A stretch of 64,000 nucleotides of DNA, taken from Microbacteriaceae bacterium (GTDB lineage Bacteria; Actinomycetota; Actinomycetes; Actinomycetales; Microbacteriaceae). Below are positions 11,298-21,499 of the stretch, in pieces. Where the stretch lies: contig JAODMO010000056.1 of NCBI GenBank assembly GCA_025464995.1, forward strand, positions 1-64,000, in the 5' to 3' direction. The notes beneath the pieces are model-generated. The model searched no databases, was not told where the DNA came from, and was given only the letters and a program-made list of their open reading frames with translations. The translations under genes were made by a program, and so were the position numbers. Each line of letters starts with the position of its first letter. Within the stretch, counting starts at the first letter, position 1.

Positions 11298-12173
11298 CTA
11301 TTCGCGGCCGAGGTCGCGGTGCTTCACGCTGACCGCTACGCCGGGCAGGCCGCGGAGCAACGTCGCCAGCTCTTCAGCGACGGCCACCGAGCGGTGCTTG
11401 CCCCCCGTGCATCCCACAGCGATCGTAGCGTGTCTCTTGTTCTCACGCTGGTACCCGGCGAGCACGGGAGCGAGCGCGACGGCATAGGCGTCGATGAATT
11501 CGCGCGCACCTTCCTGCGCCAGGACGTAGTCGCGCACCTTCGGATCCAGGCCCGTGTACGGCCGCATCTCCGGGTTCCAGAAGGGGTTGGGCAGGAAGCG
11601 CATGTCGGCGACGAGGTCGGCGTCGGTGGGCAGCCCGTACTTGAAGCCGAAGCTCAAAATGGTGACCTGGGCACCCGGCGTCTCCGCCTCCGCGAACTTC
11701 TCCTGGATCGACGTTGCGAGCTGGTGGATGTTGAGTTCCGACGTGTCGATGACGATGTCGCTGCCCGACCGCAGTTCCTCCATGAGCTTCCGTTCGGCCG
11801 CGATGCCGTCGAGCAGGGTGCCGTCCTCCTGCAACGGATGTGGGCGCCGCACCTGCTCGAAACGCCGCACCAGCACGGCATCCGTGGTGTCGAGGAAGAG
11901 CACACGCACGTTCGCGTTGTCACGCATGGTCGATACCGCCTGCTGCACGTCGGCGAACAGCCGGCCGCCGCGCACGTCGACGATCGCGGCGATGCGGGGA
12001 AGCGCGTTGCCCGCGTGCTGCGCGAGCTCGACGAGTGGGCGCAGCATCTGCGGGGGAAGGTTGTCGACGACGTACCAGCCGAGGTCTTCGAGGGCGTTGC
12101 CCACGGTCGACCGCCCCGCTCCGGACATGCCCGTGACGATGAGAAGCTCCTGGCGATCCGCGTGACTGGTCAT
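11298..12173 (-). CDS. rapZ: RNase adapter/nucleotide-binding protein RapZ (YvcJ family)
   Basis: P-loop protein of the RapZ/YvcJ family. In E. coli RapZ targets the small RNA GlmZ for decay; the actinobacterial role is not established. The 291-aa protein has Walker [10 protein letters not shown] (15-23), VDNLPP (36-41) and the C-terminal [10 protein letters not shown] signature that is diagnostic of the family. A TATCCT hexamer (12183-12188) lies 9 bp before the ATG and could serve as an internal promoter with a very short leader. It follows uvrC after 28 bp. Confidence 0.94.
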   Translation of the reverse strand: MTSHADRQELLIVTGMSGAGRSTVGNALEDLGWYVVDNLPPQMLRPLVELAQHAGNALPRIAAIVDVRGGRLFADVQQAVSTMRDNANVRVLFLDTTDAVLVRRFEQVRRPHPLQEDGTLLDGIAAERKLMEELRSGSDIVIDTSELNIHQLATSIQEKFAEAETPGAQVTILSFGFKYGLPTDADLVADMRFLPNPFWNPEMRPYTGLDPKVRDYVLAQEGAREFIDAYAVALAPVLAGYQRENKRHATIAVGCTGGKHRSVAVAEELATLLRGLPGVAVSVKHRDLGRE

Positions 12174-12201
12174 TAGTTACCAAGGATAGCGAGCGCGGGC
12201 T

Positions 12202-14121
12202 TCACGGGTTGCGCAGACCGTCGACGATCTGCTGCGCGAGGGCCGTGCCGATGCCCTTCACCTGGGTGATTGCGGCGACATCCGCCGCGCGAAGCCGCGT
12301 CACAGAGCCGAAGTGCTTGAGGAGGAGGCTCACGCGATTCGGTCCGAGCCCGGGGATATCGGCGAGACGCGACGTGATGTCGGACTTGCGCTTCTGCCGC
12401 TGGTACGTGATCGCGAAACGGTGGGCCTCGTCACGGATGCGCTGGAACATGAACAACGAGTCGCTGTTGCGGGGCAGGATCACGGGGTAGTCGGAGTCGG
12501 GCAGCCAAATCTCCTCGAGACGCTTCGCGATGCCGCACAGCTGGATGCCGGTGACCCCCGAATCGTCGAGCGCGCGTTGTGCCGCCGCCACCTGAGGCTG
12601 TCCACCGTCGACGATGATGAGGTTGGGGCGGTAGGCGAAGCGCTTGCGCTCGACCGAGACGTCGTCTCCCCCGACCACGATGGTGGCGTCGGTCGACAGG
12701 GCGAGGGCCGCCTCCGCCGCGGCTCCCGCGTCGGGTTCCTCGTCGAGGTGGGCGAGGCGCCGCATGAGCGTCTGGTAGATCGACTCGGTGTCGTCGGACG
12801 AGTTGGCGATGCTGAAACGGCGGTACTGGTCTTTGCGAGGCAACCCGTCTTCGAAGACCACCATCGATGCGACGATGTTCGTGCCGCTGAGGTGGGAGAC
12901 GTCGTAGCACTCCATGCGCAGCGGGGCGTCGCTCATGCCGAGCGCCTCCTGGATGTCGGCGAGGGCCTGCGAGCGCGCCACAAAGTCACCGCTGCGCCGC
13001 GTCTTGTAGAGCATGAGCGCGTTGCGGGCATTGGTCGACACCGTGAGGGCGAGGGACGCCTTGTCGCCGCGCTGGGCGACGCGCAGCGCCACCTTGCCGC
13101 CGCCTTCGCGCTTGCTCGTGAGCCAGAGCTCCAGCTCGGCCGTGTCGTCGGGGAGGGCGGGCACGAGCACCTCGCGCGGGGGCTCCTGGTCGTCGTACGC
13201 GTTCTGCAGCACGGTGTCGACGAGTTCGGGCAGGTCGACGTCGAGCTCCTTGTCGACGACCCAGCTGCGCACACCGCGGATGCGGCCGCCGCGCACGATG
13301 AACTGCTGCACGGCCGCCGCGAGCTCGTCGTGCGCGATGCCGAAGACGTCGGCGTCGACCTCGTCGCGCAGCACCACGCTGCTCTTCGACAGCACGGCCT
13401 CGAGGGCGCCGAGCTGGTCACGGTAGCGGGCCGCCGACTCGTAGTCCATCTCGGCGCTCGCCGCCGACATCCGCCTCTGAATCTCGCTCGTGTAGCGGGT
13501 GTCGTTTCCGGCCATGAACGAGGCGAAGTCGAGGGCTATCGACTTGTGCTCCTCCTTCGACACTCGACCGACGCATGGGGCCGCGCACTTGCCGATGTCG
13601 CCGAGCAGGCACGGCCGTCCGGTCTGCTCGGCGCGCTTGTAGGTCGCGTCGGAGCAGCTGCGCATCGGGAACGCCTTGAGCATCAGGTCGACAGTCTCGC
13701 GGATCGCCCAGACCTTCGTGTACGGCCCGAAGTACCGGGCGCCCTTGAGGCCCTTGTTGCGCGTCACGAGCACGCGGGGCACGGGCTCGCCGAGCGTGAT
13801 GGCGAGGTACGGGTACGACTTGTCGTCGCGGAACTTCACGTTGAACGGCGGATCGAACTCCTTGATCCACGTGTACTCGAGCTGGAGCGCCTCGAACTCG
13901 GTGCCGACGACCGTCCATTCGACGGATGCCGCCGACAGCACCATGCGCCGGGTGCGCTCGTGCAGGCTGCGCAACGGCTGGAAGTAGTTGCTCAGTCGCG
14001 CACGCAGGCTGTTCGCCTTACCCACGTAGAGCACGCGCCCGTCGGCATCACGGAAGCGGTAGACGCCCGGCTGCATCGGGATCTCGCCCGCCTTCGGGCG
14101 CCAGCTGACGGTCTCGCTCAT
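12202..14121 (-). CDS. uvrC: Excinuclease ABC subunit C
   Basis: Makes both incisions in nucleotide excision repair. The 639-aa product has an N-terminal GIY-YIG nuclease ([10 protein letters not shown] to LYVGKA, 16-36), four cysteines in the [19 protein letters not shown] region, a UVR UvrB-interaction motif around 210-245, an RNase H-like domain containing [12 protein letters not shown], and a tandem helix-hairpin-helix at the C-terminus ([18 protein letters not shown]). It begins 15 bp after uvrA, so uvrB, uvrA and uvrC lie in one run. Confidence 0.97.
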   Translation of the reverse strand: MSETVSWRPKAGEIPMQPGVYRFRDADGRVLYVGKANSLRARLSNYFQPLRSLHERTRRMVLSAASVEWTVVGTEFEALQLEYTWIKEFDPPFNVKFRDDKSYPYLAITLGEPVPRVLVTRNKGLKGARYFGPYTKVWAIRETVDLMLKAFPMRSCSDATYKRAEQTGRPCLLGDIGKCAAPCVGRVSKEEHKSIALDFASFMAGNDTRYTSEIQRRMSAASAEMDYESAARYRDQLGALEAVLSKSSVVLRDEVDADVFGIAHDELAAAVQQFIVRGGRIRGVRSWVVDKELDVDLPELVDTVLQNAYDDQEPPREVLVPALPDDTAELELWLTSKREGGGKVALRVAQRGDKASLALTVSTNARNALMLYKTRRSGDFVARSQALADIQEALGMSDAPLRMECYDVSHLSGTNIVASMVVFEDGLPRKDQYRRFSIANSSDDTESIYQTLMRRLAHLDEEPDAGAAAEAALALSTDATIVVGGDDVSVERKRFAYRPNLIIVDGGQPQVAAAQRALDDSGVTGIQLCGIAKRLEEIWLPDSDYPVILPRNSDSLFMFQRIRDEAHRFAITYQRQKRKSDITSRLADIPGLGPNRVSLLLKHFGSVTRLRAADVAAITQVKGIGTALAQQIVDGLRNP

Positions 14122-14136
14122 GTCGATGCGGGCACG

Positions 14137-17010
14137 CTAGGCGCGCACGCCCTCCAGCATCTCCCTGAGGAAGAAGCCGGTGTGGCTCCCCTCGATCGTC
14201 GCGAGCTGCTCGGGTGTGCCCGTGGACAACACCTGCCCGCCGCCCGCGCCGCCCTCCGGGCCGATGTCGATGATCCAGTCAGACGACTTGATCACGTCGA
14301 GGTTGTGCTCGATCACGAGCACGGTGTTGCCCTTGTCGACGAGGCTGTTGAGCACGAGCAGCAGCTTGCGCACGTCTTCGAAGTGCAGGCCGGTGGTCGG
14401 CTCGTCGAGAACGTAGATGCTGCGGCCGTTCGAACGCTTCTGCAGCTCTGTCGCGAGCTTGACGCGCTGCGCCTCGCCGCCGGAGAGTGTCGTGGCGCTC
14501 TGGCCCAGCCGCACGTAGCCGAGCCCCACCTCGACGAGGGTCTTGAGGAAGCGGTGGATGGAGCCGATCGCCTCGAAGAAGTCGGCCGCCTCGCTGATCG
14601 GCATGTCGAGCACCTCGGCAATGTTCTTGCCCTTGTAGCGCACCGCGAGGGTCTCGCGGTTGTAGCGGGCGCCGTGGCACACCTCGCACGCGACGTAGAC
14701 GTCGGGCAGGAAGTTCATCTCGATCTTGATGGTGCCGTCGCCCGAGCAGTTCTCGCAGCGTCCGCCCTTGACGTTGAAGCTGAAGCGCCCGGGCAGGTAG
14801 CCGCGCGCCTTCGCGTCCTGGGTCTCGGAGAACAGGTTGCGGATCTTGTCGAACACGCCCGTGTAGGTGGCCGGGTTCGACCGCGGCGTGCGGCCGATCG
14901 GGTTCTGGTCGACGTGCACGACCTTGTCGAGGTGCTCGAGGCCCGTGACCCGCGTGTGCTTGCCGGGGATCTGGCGGGCCCCGTTGAGTTCGTTCGCCAT
15001 CACCTTGTAGAGGATGTCGTTGACGAGGCTCGACTTGCCCGAGCCGCTCACCCCCGTGACCGACGTGAAGACTCCGAGGGGGAAGTCGACCGTCACGTTC
15101 TGCAGATTGTTCGCCTTCGCGCCCTCGACGCGCACCTGGCGCTTCTTGTCGACCTTGCGGCGCTTCTTCGGCGTCTCGATCGAGCGGCGACCCGCGAGGT
15201 AGTCGCCCGTGACCGATTCGGTGTTGTCGAGCAGGTCTTCGTACGAACCGGAGTGCACGACCACACCGCCGTGCTCGCCGGCTCCCGGCCCGATGTCGAC
15301 GACCCAGTCGGCCGTGCGGATGGTGTCTTCGTCGTGTTCGACGACGATGAGGGTGTTGCCGAGATTCTTGAGCTTGACGAGGGTGTCGATGAGGCGGCGG
15401 TTGTCACGCTGGTGGAGACCGATGCTGGGCTCGTCGAGCACGTACAGCACGCCCGTGAGACCCGAGCCGATCTGGGTCGCCAGGCGGATGCGCTGGGCCT
15501 CGCCGCCGGAAAGGGTCGCCGCGGCACGTGACAGGTTGAGGTAGTTGAGCCCCACCTCGATGAGGAACTCCAGCCGCACGCGGATCTCGCGCAGCACCTG
15601 CGCGGCGATCTTGGCGTCGCGGTCGCTCAACACGACCGTGTTCATGAACGCGTACGAGTCGGCGAGGCTCAGTTCGCAGACATCCGAGATGTTCTGGCCG
15701 TCGACCGTGACCGCGAGCACCTCGGGCTTGAGGCGCTTGCCGTTGCACACCGGGCACGGGATCTCGCGCAGGTAGTTGGCGAAGCGCTGGCGCTGCGCGT
15801 CGGTCTCCGCCTCGAGGAACTTGCGCTCGATATAGGGCATGACGCCCTCGAAACCGGTGGAGTACTTCATCTCGCGGCCGAAGCGGTTCTTCCACTTCAC
15901 CGTCACCTCGAAGTCGTTGCCCTTGAGGATGGCGTTCTGCACCTCGTCGGAGAGGTCTCCCCACGGCGTCTTGAGCGAGAACTTGAGGTCGTGCGAGAGA
16001 CCGAGCAGCAGCTTCTCGAAGTAGTTGAAGAGCCCCTTGCCGGCTTGGGCCCACGGCAGGATCACACCGTCGGCGAGGCTCACCGACGGGTCGGCGATCA
16101 GCAGGTCGGCGTCGACCGACATACGCGTGCCCAGGCCGGAGCACTCGGGGCAGGCGCCGAACGGGGCATTGAACGAGAACGTGCGCGGCTCGATCTCGGT
16201 GAGCTGCAGCGGGTGGTTGTTGGGGCAGGAGAGCTTCTCGCTGAAGGTGCGGGTAGCGTCCGGGCCCTTCTCGTCGACGAGGTTGATGGCGACGAGGCCG
16301 TCGGTGAGGCGCAGCGCGGTCTCGAGCGAGTCGGTGAGCCGAGTGAGTGCGTCATCGGATGCGACGAGCCGGTCGACCACGACGGAGATGTCGTGCTTTA
16401 CCTGCTTCTTGAGCGTCGGCGGGTCGCTCAGCTGAATGACCTCGCCGTCGACGACGGCTCGCGAGTAGCCGGCGGCCGCGAGCTCTCGGAAGGTGTCGAC
16501 GAATTCGCCCTTCTTCTGCGAGACGATCGGGCTGAGCACTTGGTAGCGCGTGCCCGTCTCGAGCTCCATGAGCTGGTCGGCGATCTGCTGCACCGTCTGG
16601 CGTTGGATCTTCTCGCCGCAGACCGGGCAGTGCGGTACACCGATGCGCGCCCAGAGCAGGCGCATGTAGTCGTAGATCTCTGTGATGGTGCCCACCGTGG
16701 AGCGCGGGTTGCGGTTGGTCGACTTCTGGTCGATCGACACCGCGGGACTGAGACCCTCGATGAAGTCGACGTCGGGACGGTCGACCTGCCCGAGGAACTG
16801 CCGCGCGTACGCGGAGAGCGACTCGACGTAGCGGCGCTGTCCCTCTGCGAAGATGGTGTCGAAGGCGAGGCTCGACTTGCCCGACCCGGAGAGGCCCGTG
16901 AAGACGACGAGGGAGTCGCGGGGGATCTCCAGGTCGACGTTCTTGAGATTGTGGACCCTGGCTCCGCGCACGCTCAGCGTGGGCACACCAGTTACAGGAG
17001 AAATCGACAC
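14137..17010 (-). CDS. uvrA: Excinuclease ABC subunit A
   Basis: DNA damage sensor of excision repair, a tandem ABC ATPase. About 957 aa. It has two Walker A motifs (GLSGSGKSS near 39-47 and [13 protein letters not shown] in the C-terminal half), ABC signatures [12 protein letters not shown] and [12 protein letters not shown], and zinc-binding cysteine pairs CPVC, CPVC and CENC/CEVC. Two GTGs are possible. GTG 17016 adds two residues, but GTG 17010 (VSISPVTG) sits 7 nt after a TACAAT box and would be the 5' end of a leaderless mRNA, so I prefer 17010. It has its own promoter although uvrB ends only 74 bp upstream. Confidence 0.96.
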   Translation of the reverse strand: MSISPVTGVPTLSVRGARVHNLKNVDLEIPRDSLVVFTGLSGSGKSSLAFDTIFAEGQRRYVESLSAYARQFLGQVDRPDVDFIEGLSPAVSIDQKSTNRNPRSTVGTITEIYDYMRLLWARIGVPHCPVCGEKIQRQTVQQIADQLMELETGTRYQVLSPIVSQKKGEFVDTFRELAAAGYSRAVVDGEVIQLSDPPTLKKQVKHDISVVVDRLVASDDALTRLTDSLETALRLTDGLVAINLVDEKGPDATRTFSEKLSCPNNHPLQLTEIEPRTFSFNAPFGACPECSGLGTRMSVDADLLIADPSVSLADGVILPWAQAGKGLFNYFEKLLLGLSHDLKFSLKTPWGDLSDEVQNAILKGNDFEVTVKWKNRFGREMKYSTGFEGVMPYIERKFLEAETDAQRQRFANYLREIPCPVCNGKRLKPEVLAVTVDGQNISDVCELSLADSYAFMNTVVLSDRDAKIAAQVLREIRVRLEFLIEVGLNYLNLSRAAATLSGGEAQRIRLATQIGSGLTGVLYVLDEPSIGLHQRDNRRLIDTLVKLKNLGNTLIVVEHDEDTIRTADWVVDIGPGAGEHGGVVVHSGSYEDLLDNTESVTGDYLAGRRSIETPKKRRKVDKKRQVRVEGAKANNLQNVTVDFPLGVFTSVTGVSGSGKSSLVNDILYKVMANELNGARQIPGKHTRVTGLEHLDKVVHVDQNPIGRTPRSNPATYTGVFDKIRNLFSETQDAKARGYLPGRFSFNVKGGRCENCSGDGTIKIEMNFLPDVYVACEVCHGARYNRETLAVRYKGKNIAEVLDMPISEAADFFEAIGSIHRFLKTLVEVGLGYVRLGQSATTLSGGEAQRVKLATELQKRSNGRSIYVLDEPTTGLHFEDVRKLLLVLNSLVDKGNTVLVIEHNLDVIKSSDWIIDIGPEGGAGGGQVLSTGTPEQLATIEGSHTGFFLREMLEGVRA

Positions 17011-17017
17011 TCTCACA

Positions 17018-17023
17018 ATTGTA
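17018..17023 (-). promoter_or_regulatory. Leaderless promoter -10 for uvrA
   Basis: TACAAT on the minus strand, followed by TGTGAGA (7 nt) and then GTG at 17010. Transcription starting about 7-8 nt after the hexamer would begin on the start codon. No convincing -35 is seen. Confidence 0.6.
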
Positions 17024-17084
17024 TGCAGGCCACTGACATTGGGCCGACCCGTTCGCTCAGTGCGTACTCGGGAGGGGCTCGTCG

Positions 17085-19154
17085 CTAGGACAGGTGCCCC
17101 GCGGCCTCCATCTGGCGCAGCTCCTTCTTGAGGTCGGCGACTTCGTCGCGCAGGCGCCCGGCGAGCTCGAACTTGAGTTCACCCGCGGCGAGAAGCATCT
17201 GGCTGTTGAGGTCGCGGATGATCGACTCGAGCTCGTTTGCCCCCGTCGCGGCCTTGCCGTGCTGGCGCAGGTTGGGCGTCGGCGACTTCTTGCGGCCGTC
17301 GCCGCGGCCGGCGAGCAGCTGCGCGGTGTCGGCGTTCTCCCTGTCGAGTGCGTCCGTGATGTCCGCGATCTTCTTGCGGAGCGGCTGCGGGTCGACACCC
17401 TTCGCGAGGTTGTACTCGATCTGCTTCTCGCGCCGACGGTCGGTCTCGTCGATCGCCCGCTTCATGGAGTCGGTGAGCACATCGGCGTACATGTGCACCT
17501 CCCCCGAGACGTTACGAGCGGCTCGACCGATGGTCTGGATGAGCGAGGTCGACGAGCGGAGGAAACCCTCCTTGTCGGCGTCGAGGATGGCCACAAGAGA
17601 CACCTCGGGCAGGTCGAGGCCCTCCCGCAGCAGGTTGATGCCGACGAGCACGTCGTATACGCCCTGGCGCAGCTCGGTCAGCAGCTCGACGCGGCGCAGC
17701 GTGTCGACGTCGGAGTGCAGGTAGCGCACCCGCACACCCGACTCACCGAGAAACTCGGTCAGCTCCTCCGACATCTTCTTGGTCAGGGTCGTCACGAGCA
17801 CACGCTCGTTGCGCTCCACCCGCAGCTTGATCTGCTCGAGCAGGTCGTCTATCTGGCCCTTCGTGGGCTTGATGACGATCTGCGGGTCGAGCAGGCCCGT
17901 CGGGCGGATGATCTGCTCGACCACGGAGTCGGTGATGCCCATCTCGTACTTACCGGGGGTCGCGGAGAGGTAGACGCGCTGCCCGACCCGGTCGAGGAAC
18001 TCGGGCCACTTGAGGGGCCGGTTGTCGAGGGCGCTCGGCAGACGGAAGCCGTGCTCGACGAGGGTGCGTTTGCGCGAGGCATCGCCCTCGTACATCGCAC
18101 CGATTTGCGGCACGGTGACGTGCGATTCGTCGATGACGACGAGGAAGTCGTCGGGGAAGTAGTCGATGAGGCAGTGTGGGGCCTCGCCGGGCGAACGGCC
18201 GTCGATGTGCGCGGAGTAGTTCTCGATGCCGTTGCAGAAGCCGATCTGCTCCATCATCTCGAGGTCGAAGGTCGTGCGCATGCGCAGACGCTGCGCCTCG
18301 AGCAGCTTGCCCTGCTTCTCAAGCTCTTTCAGGCGCTCCTCGAGCTCGTGCTTGATGGTACCGATCGCGCGGTGCATGACATCGGTGCCGGCGACGTAGT
18401 GCGAACCGGGAAAGACGGAGACCGCGTCGAGCTTCTTGACGATGTCGCCGGTGAGCGGGTGCAGCGAGTACAGCGCCTCGATCTCGTCGCCGAACATCTC
18501 GATGCGGATGGCCAGCTCTTCGTACATCGGGATGATCTCGATGGTGTCGCCCCGCACGCGGAAGTTGCCTCGCGAGAAGTCGACGTCGTTGCGCTGGTAC
18601 TGCATGGAGACGAACTTGCGGATGAGAGTCTCGCGCGGGATCTGCTGCCCGACCTGCAGGGCCACCATCGCCTCGAGGTATCCCTCGGGGGTGCCGAGGC
18701 CGTAGATGCACGACACGGTCGACACCACGACGACGTCGCGCCGACTGAGCAGCGAGTTCGTGGTCGAGTGGCGGAGACGCTCGACCTCGGCGTTGATCGA
18801 CGAGTCTTTCTCGATGAAGGTGTCGGTCTGCGGAACGTACGCCTCGGGCTGGTAATAGTCGTAGTAGGAGACGAAGTACTCGACGGCGTTGTTCGGCATG
18901 AGTTCGCGGAACTCGTTGGCGAGCTGAGCCGCGAGCGTCTTGTTGTGCGCGAGCACGAGGGTCGGCCGCTGCACCTGCTCGATGAGCCAGGCCGTCGTCG
19001 CGGACTTGCCGGTTCCGGTGGCACCGAGCAGCACGACATCCGTCTCACCGGCATTGACACGGTGGGCGAGCTCGGCGATCGCGGTGGGCTGGTCGCCACT
19101 GGGAATGTACTCGCTCACGACCTCGAAGGGGCGGACGGCGCGCGTGGGTTCCAT
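17085..19154 (-). CDS. uvrB: Excinuclease ABC subunit B
   Basis: DNA helicase-like damage verifier that loads UvrC. The 689-aa protein has Walker A GATGTGKS (44-51), the beta-hairpin [12 protein letters not shown] (96-107 region), the DEAD-like box [11 protein letters not shown], helicase motif VI region QTIGRAARN, and a C-terminal UVR domain ([22 protein letters not shown]). The ATG at 19154 shares one base with the coaE stop (TAATG), so translation is coupled. Confidence 0.97.
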   Translation of the reverse strand: MEPTRAVRPFEVVSEYIPSGDQPTAIAELAHRVNAGETDVVLLGATGTGKSATTAWLIEQVQRPTLVLAHNKTLAAQLANEFRELMPNNAVEYFVSYYDYYQPEAYVPQTDTFIEKDSSINAEVERLRHSTTNSLLSRRDVVVVSTVSCIYGLGTPEGYLEAMVALQVGQQIPRETLIRKFVSMQYQRNDVDFSRGNFRVRGDTIEIIPMYEELAIRIEMFGDEIEALYSLHPLTGDIVKKLDAVSVFPGSHYVAGTDVMHRAIGTIKHELEERLKELEKQGKLLEAQRLRMRTTFDLEMMEQIGFCNGIENYSAHIDGRSPGEAPHCLIDYFPDDFLVVIDESHVTVPQIGAMYEGDASRKRTLVEHGFRLPSALDNRPLKWPEFLDRVGQRVYLSATPGKYEMGITDSVVEQIIRPTGLLDPQIVIKPTKGQIDDLLEQIKLRVERNERVLVTTLTKKMSEELTEFLGESGVRVRYLHSDVDTLRRVELLTELRQGVYDVLVGINLLREGLDLPEVSLVAILDADKEGFLRSSTSLIQTIGRAARNVSGEVHMYADVLTDSMKRAIDETDRRREKQIEYNLAKGVDPQPLRKKIADITDALDRENADTAQLLAGRGDGRKKSPTPNLRQHGKAATGANELESIIRDLNSQMLLAAGELKFELAGRLRDEVADLKKELRQMEAAGHLS

Positions 19155-19795
19155 TACTCCAGCTTAGGCACAGCCTCCGACACCGCGCTGGCCCGTGCCC
19201 GCACGTCGTCCCACAGCGCGTCGACCTGTCGCAGCGTGCCGTCGAGAGTGCCGTTGCTGTCGATGACGACGTCGGCGATGTCGAGGCGCGCAGCATCCGA
19301 CGCCTGTGAGCCGATGCGGCGAGCCGCCTCCCCCTCGTCGAAACCGCGCAGCTCGACGAGTCGCCGCAGCCTCTCGTCGGCGGCCGCCTGGACGACCACG
19401 ACGACGTCGAAGGTGAGGGGACGGTTGCCGGATGCCTCGACCAGCAGCGGCACGTCGTAGACGACTATCGCGCGCGGGTCGAGGGCCTCCGCCTCGGCGA
19501 ACAGCTCGCGTGCGCGCTGCCAGACGGCGGGGTGCGTGATGGCGTTGAGTCGTGCGAGCCTGTCGGGCTGCGAGAAGACGACCGCACCGAGCGCCGCGCG
19601 GTCGAGCGCGCCGTCGGGGGCGATGACGCCGGCACCGAACTCCTCGGCGATCGCGGCGAGACCCGGCGTGCCCGGCTCGACCACCTCCCGCGCGAGCACG
19701 TCGGCGTCGACCACGACGGCGCCGAGCTCGCCGAGTCGCTTCGAGACGACAGATTTTCCGGATGCGATTCCGCCGGTGAGAGCGATCAGGTACAT
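19154..19795 (-). CDS. coaE: Dephospho-CoA kinase
   Basis: Last step of CoA synthesis, phosphorylating the 3'-OH of dephospho-CoA. The 213-aa protein has the P-loop GGIASGKS (8-15), the [10 protein letters not shown] substrate segment (30-39) and the [11 protein letters not shown] motif. It is the single-domain form; mycobacterial CoaE carries an extra C-terminal domain that is absent here. ATG 19795 lies 6 nt after a TAGCAT hexamer with no Shine-Dalgarno, suggesting a leaderless coaE-uvrB message. Confidence 0.95.
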   Translation of the reverse strand: MYLIALTGGIASGKSVVSKRLGELGAVVVDADVLAREVVEPGTPGLAAIAEEFGAGVIAPDGALDRAALGAVVFSQPDRLARLNAITHPAVWQRARELFAEAEALDPRAIVVYDVPLLVEASGNRPLTFDVVVVVQAAADERLRRLVELRGFDEGEAARRIGSQASDAARLDIADVVIDSNGTLDGTLRQVDALWDDVRARASAVSEAVPKLE

Positions 19796-19801
19796 CCCGC
19801 A

Positions 19802-19807
19802 ATGCTA
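19802..19807 (-). promoter_or_regulatory. Leaderless promoter -10 for coaE-uvrB
   Basis: TAGCAT on the minus strand, then TGCGGG (6 nt), then the coaE ATG. It follows the rpsA terminator hairpin by about 21 bp, so it is a fresh transcription start. Confidence 0.5.
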
Positions 19808-19828
19808 GCTTCGCGGCCCCCACAACGA

Positions 19829-19863
19829 CGGATGGCCGCCACCCGAGGGGTGACGGCCATCCG
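19829..19863 (-). terminator. Terminator hairpin after rpsA
   Basis: CGGATGGCCG pairs with CGGCCATCCG, and after one mismatch the inner arms CACCC/GGGTG continue the stem around a 3-nt loop. It is located 26 bp after the rpsA stop. It has no long U tract. Confidence 0.75.
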
Positions 19864-19888
19864 GCTGAACCTGGCTAGGCGAACTCGA

Positions 19889-21352
19889 TCAGGAGTTGTT
19901 GCTCAGCTTCTCGCGAAGAGCGGCAAGCGACTCGTCATCTGCGAGCGTGCCGGCCGAGGCCGAGTCGCTCGAGAACGTCGAACCCGAGGGCGCGTCGCTC
20001 GACGAGGAGGACGTGTTGTTCTCCTCGGTCGCTGCGGTCGCGACCTGCTTCTTGTGCGACTCCCAGCGAGCCTGGGCCGCAGCGTACTCCTGCTCCCACT
20101 TCTCGCGCTGGGTCTCGAAGCCTTCCTTCCACTCCTGGGTCTCCGGGTCGAATCCGTCCGGGTACTTGTAGTTTCCGGCCTCGTCGTACTCGGTGAGCAT
20201 TCCGTAGAGCGCCGGGTCGAACTCGGTGCCCTCAGGGTCGACGCCCTCGTTCGCCTGCTTCAACGAGAGGGAGATACGGCGACGCTCGAGGTCGATGTCG
20301 ATGACCTTGACGAACACCTCGTCGCCGACCGAGACGACCTGCTCGGCGAGCTCGACGTGCTTGCCCGAGAGCTCGGAGATGTGGACGAGTCCCTCGATGC
20401 CCTCTGCAACGCGAACGAACGCGCCGAAGGGGACGAGCTTCGTGACCTTACCCGGTGCAACCTGTCCGATTGCGTGGGTGCGGGCGAATACCTGCCACGG
20501 GTCTTCCTGCGTCGCCTTGAGCGACAGGGAGACGCGCTCGCGCTCGAGGTCGACCTCGAGGATCTCGACGGTGACCTCCTGGCCGACCTCGACAACCTCG
20601 GAGGCGTGCTCGATGTGCTTCCACGACAGCTCTGAGACGTGAACGAGTCCGTCCACACCTCCGAGGTCGACGAACGCACCGAAGTTGACGATCGACGACA
20701 CGACGCCCTTGCGGACCTGGCCCTTGGCGAGGTTGGCGAGGAACGTGGTGCGGCTCTCGCTCTGCGTCTGCTCGAGGAGGGCACGGCGCGACAGGACCAC
20801 GTTGTTGCGGTTCTTGTCGAGCTCGAGGATCTTCGCCTCGATCTCCTGGCCCAGGTACGGGGTGAGGTCGCGGACGCGGCGGAGCTCGATGAGCGAGGCG
20901 GGAAGGAAGCCCCGAAGACCGATGTCGACGATGAGGCCACCCTTGACGACCTCGATGACGGAACCGGTGACGACACCGTCCTCGTCCTTGATCTTCTCGA
21001 CGTCGCCCCACGCACGCTCGTACTGGGCGCGCTTCTTCGACAGGATGAGTCGGCCTTCCTTGTCCTCCTTCTGGAGAACAAGTGCCTCGACGGTGTCGCC
21101 CACCTGGACGACCTCGCTCGGGTCGACATCATGCTTGATGGAGAGTTCGCGGGAGGGGATTACACCCTCGGTCTTGTAACCGACGTCGAGGAGAACCTCG
21201 TCACGATCGATCTTGACGACGGTACCTTCGATGAGGTCACCATCGTTGAAAAACTTCAGCGTCTTTTCGACCGCTGCAAGGAAGTCTTCTGCAGATCCGA
21301 TGTCATTGATCGCGACCTGCTTGGGCGCCTTGGCGGGCGTTACGAGTGTCAT
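19889..21352 (-). CDS. rpsA: 30S ribosomal protein S1
   Basis: Binds mRNA on the small subunit. The 487-aa protein has four S1 (OB-fold) repeats at roughly 38-108, 120-192, 210-278 and 295-365, the last three with the usual NFGAFVDLGG or PFGAFVRVAEG cores. It ends in a 120-residue acidic tail rich in aromatic and Ser residues (TEENNTSSSSSDAPSG). Four repeats with an acidic tail is the normal actinobacterial form. GGAG lies 10 bp before the ATG. It has its own promoter and terminator. Confidence 0.97.
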   Translation of the reverse strand: MTLVTPAKAPKQVAINDIGSAEDFLAAVEKTLKFFNDGDLIEGTVVKIDRDEVLLDVGYKTEGVIPSRELSIKHDVDPSEVVQVGDTVEALVLQKEDKEGRLILSKKRAQYERAWGDVEKIKDEDGVVTGSVIEVVKGGLIVDIGLRGFLPASLIELRRVRDLTPYLGQEIEAKILELDKNRNNVVLSRRALLEQTQSESRTTFLANLAKGQVRKGVVSSIVNFGAFVDLGGVDGLVHVSELSWKHIEHASEVVEVGQEVTVEILEVDLERERVSLSLKATQEDPWQVFARTHAIGQVAPGKVTKLVPFGAFVRVAEGIEGLVHISELSGKHVELAEQVVSVGDEVFVKVIDIDLERRRISLSLKQANEGVDPEGTEFDPALYGMLTEYDEAGNYKYPDGFDPETQEWKEGFETQREKWEQEYAAAQARWESHKKQVATAATEENNTSSSSSDAPSGSTFSSDSASAGTLADDESLAALREKLSNNS

Positions 21353-21432
21353 GTAGTTAGTGCTCCAGTAAGGGCATGAATCGGGCCGTGGGCGGACTGT
21401 TTCGAAAATGTGCCCATGGCAGGTGGATTGGT

Positions 21433-21446
21433 GTCACGAATGTGAC
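21433..21446. promoter_or_regulatory. Palindrome at the predicted rpsA transcription start
   Basis: GTCACgaatGTGAC, perfect 5-bp arms with a 4-bp centre. It covers about +1 to +14 relative to the start predicted from the -10 box at 21452-21457. It could be an operator or a small 5' hairpin. Confidence 0.35.
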
Positions 21447-21451
21447 GTTCC

Positions 21452-21481
21452 AGCATACCGAAACGCGCGGCGACCCGCCAA
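21452..21481 (-). promoter_or_regulatory. rpsA promoter (-35 TTGGCG, -10 TATGCT)
   Basis: On the minus strand TTGGCG (21476-21481) is followed after 18 bp by TATGCT (21452-21457), about 100 bp before the rpsA ATG. This is a plausible housekeeping sigma promoter with four of six matches in each box. Confidence 0.5.
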
Positions 21482-21499
21482 CCCGCGCGCGCACGCCCG

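Noticed and set aside
12313-15531. A 1072-codon open frame on the plus strand opposite uvrC and uvrA
   Set aside because: It is antisense to two well-defined repair genes, is full of Arg/Val/Asp/Glu patterns typical of GC-rich shadow frames, and shows no domain.
17045-17058. LexA/SOS box upstream of uvrA
   Set aside because: Only one half-site (CGAAC/GTTCG) is present; the second arm does not match.
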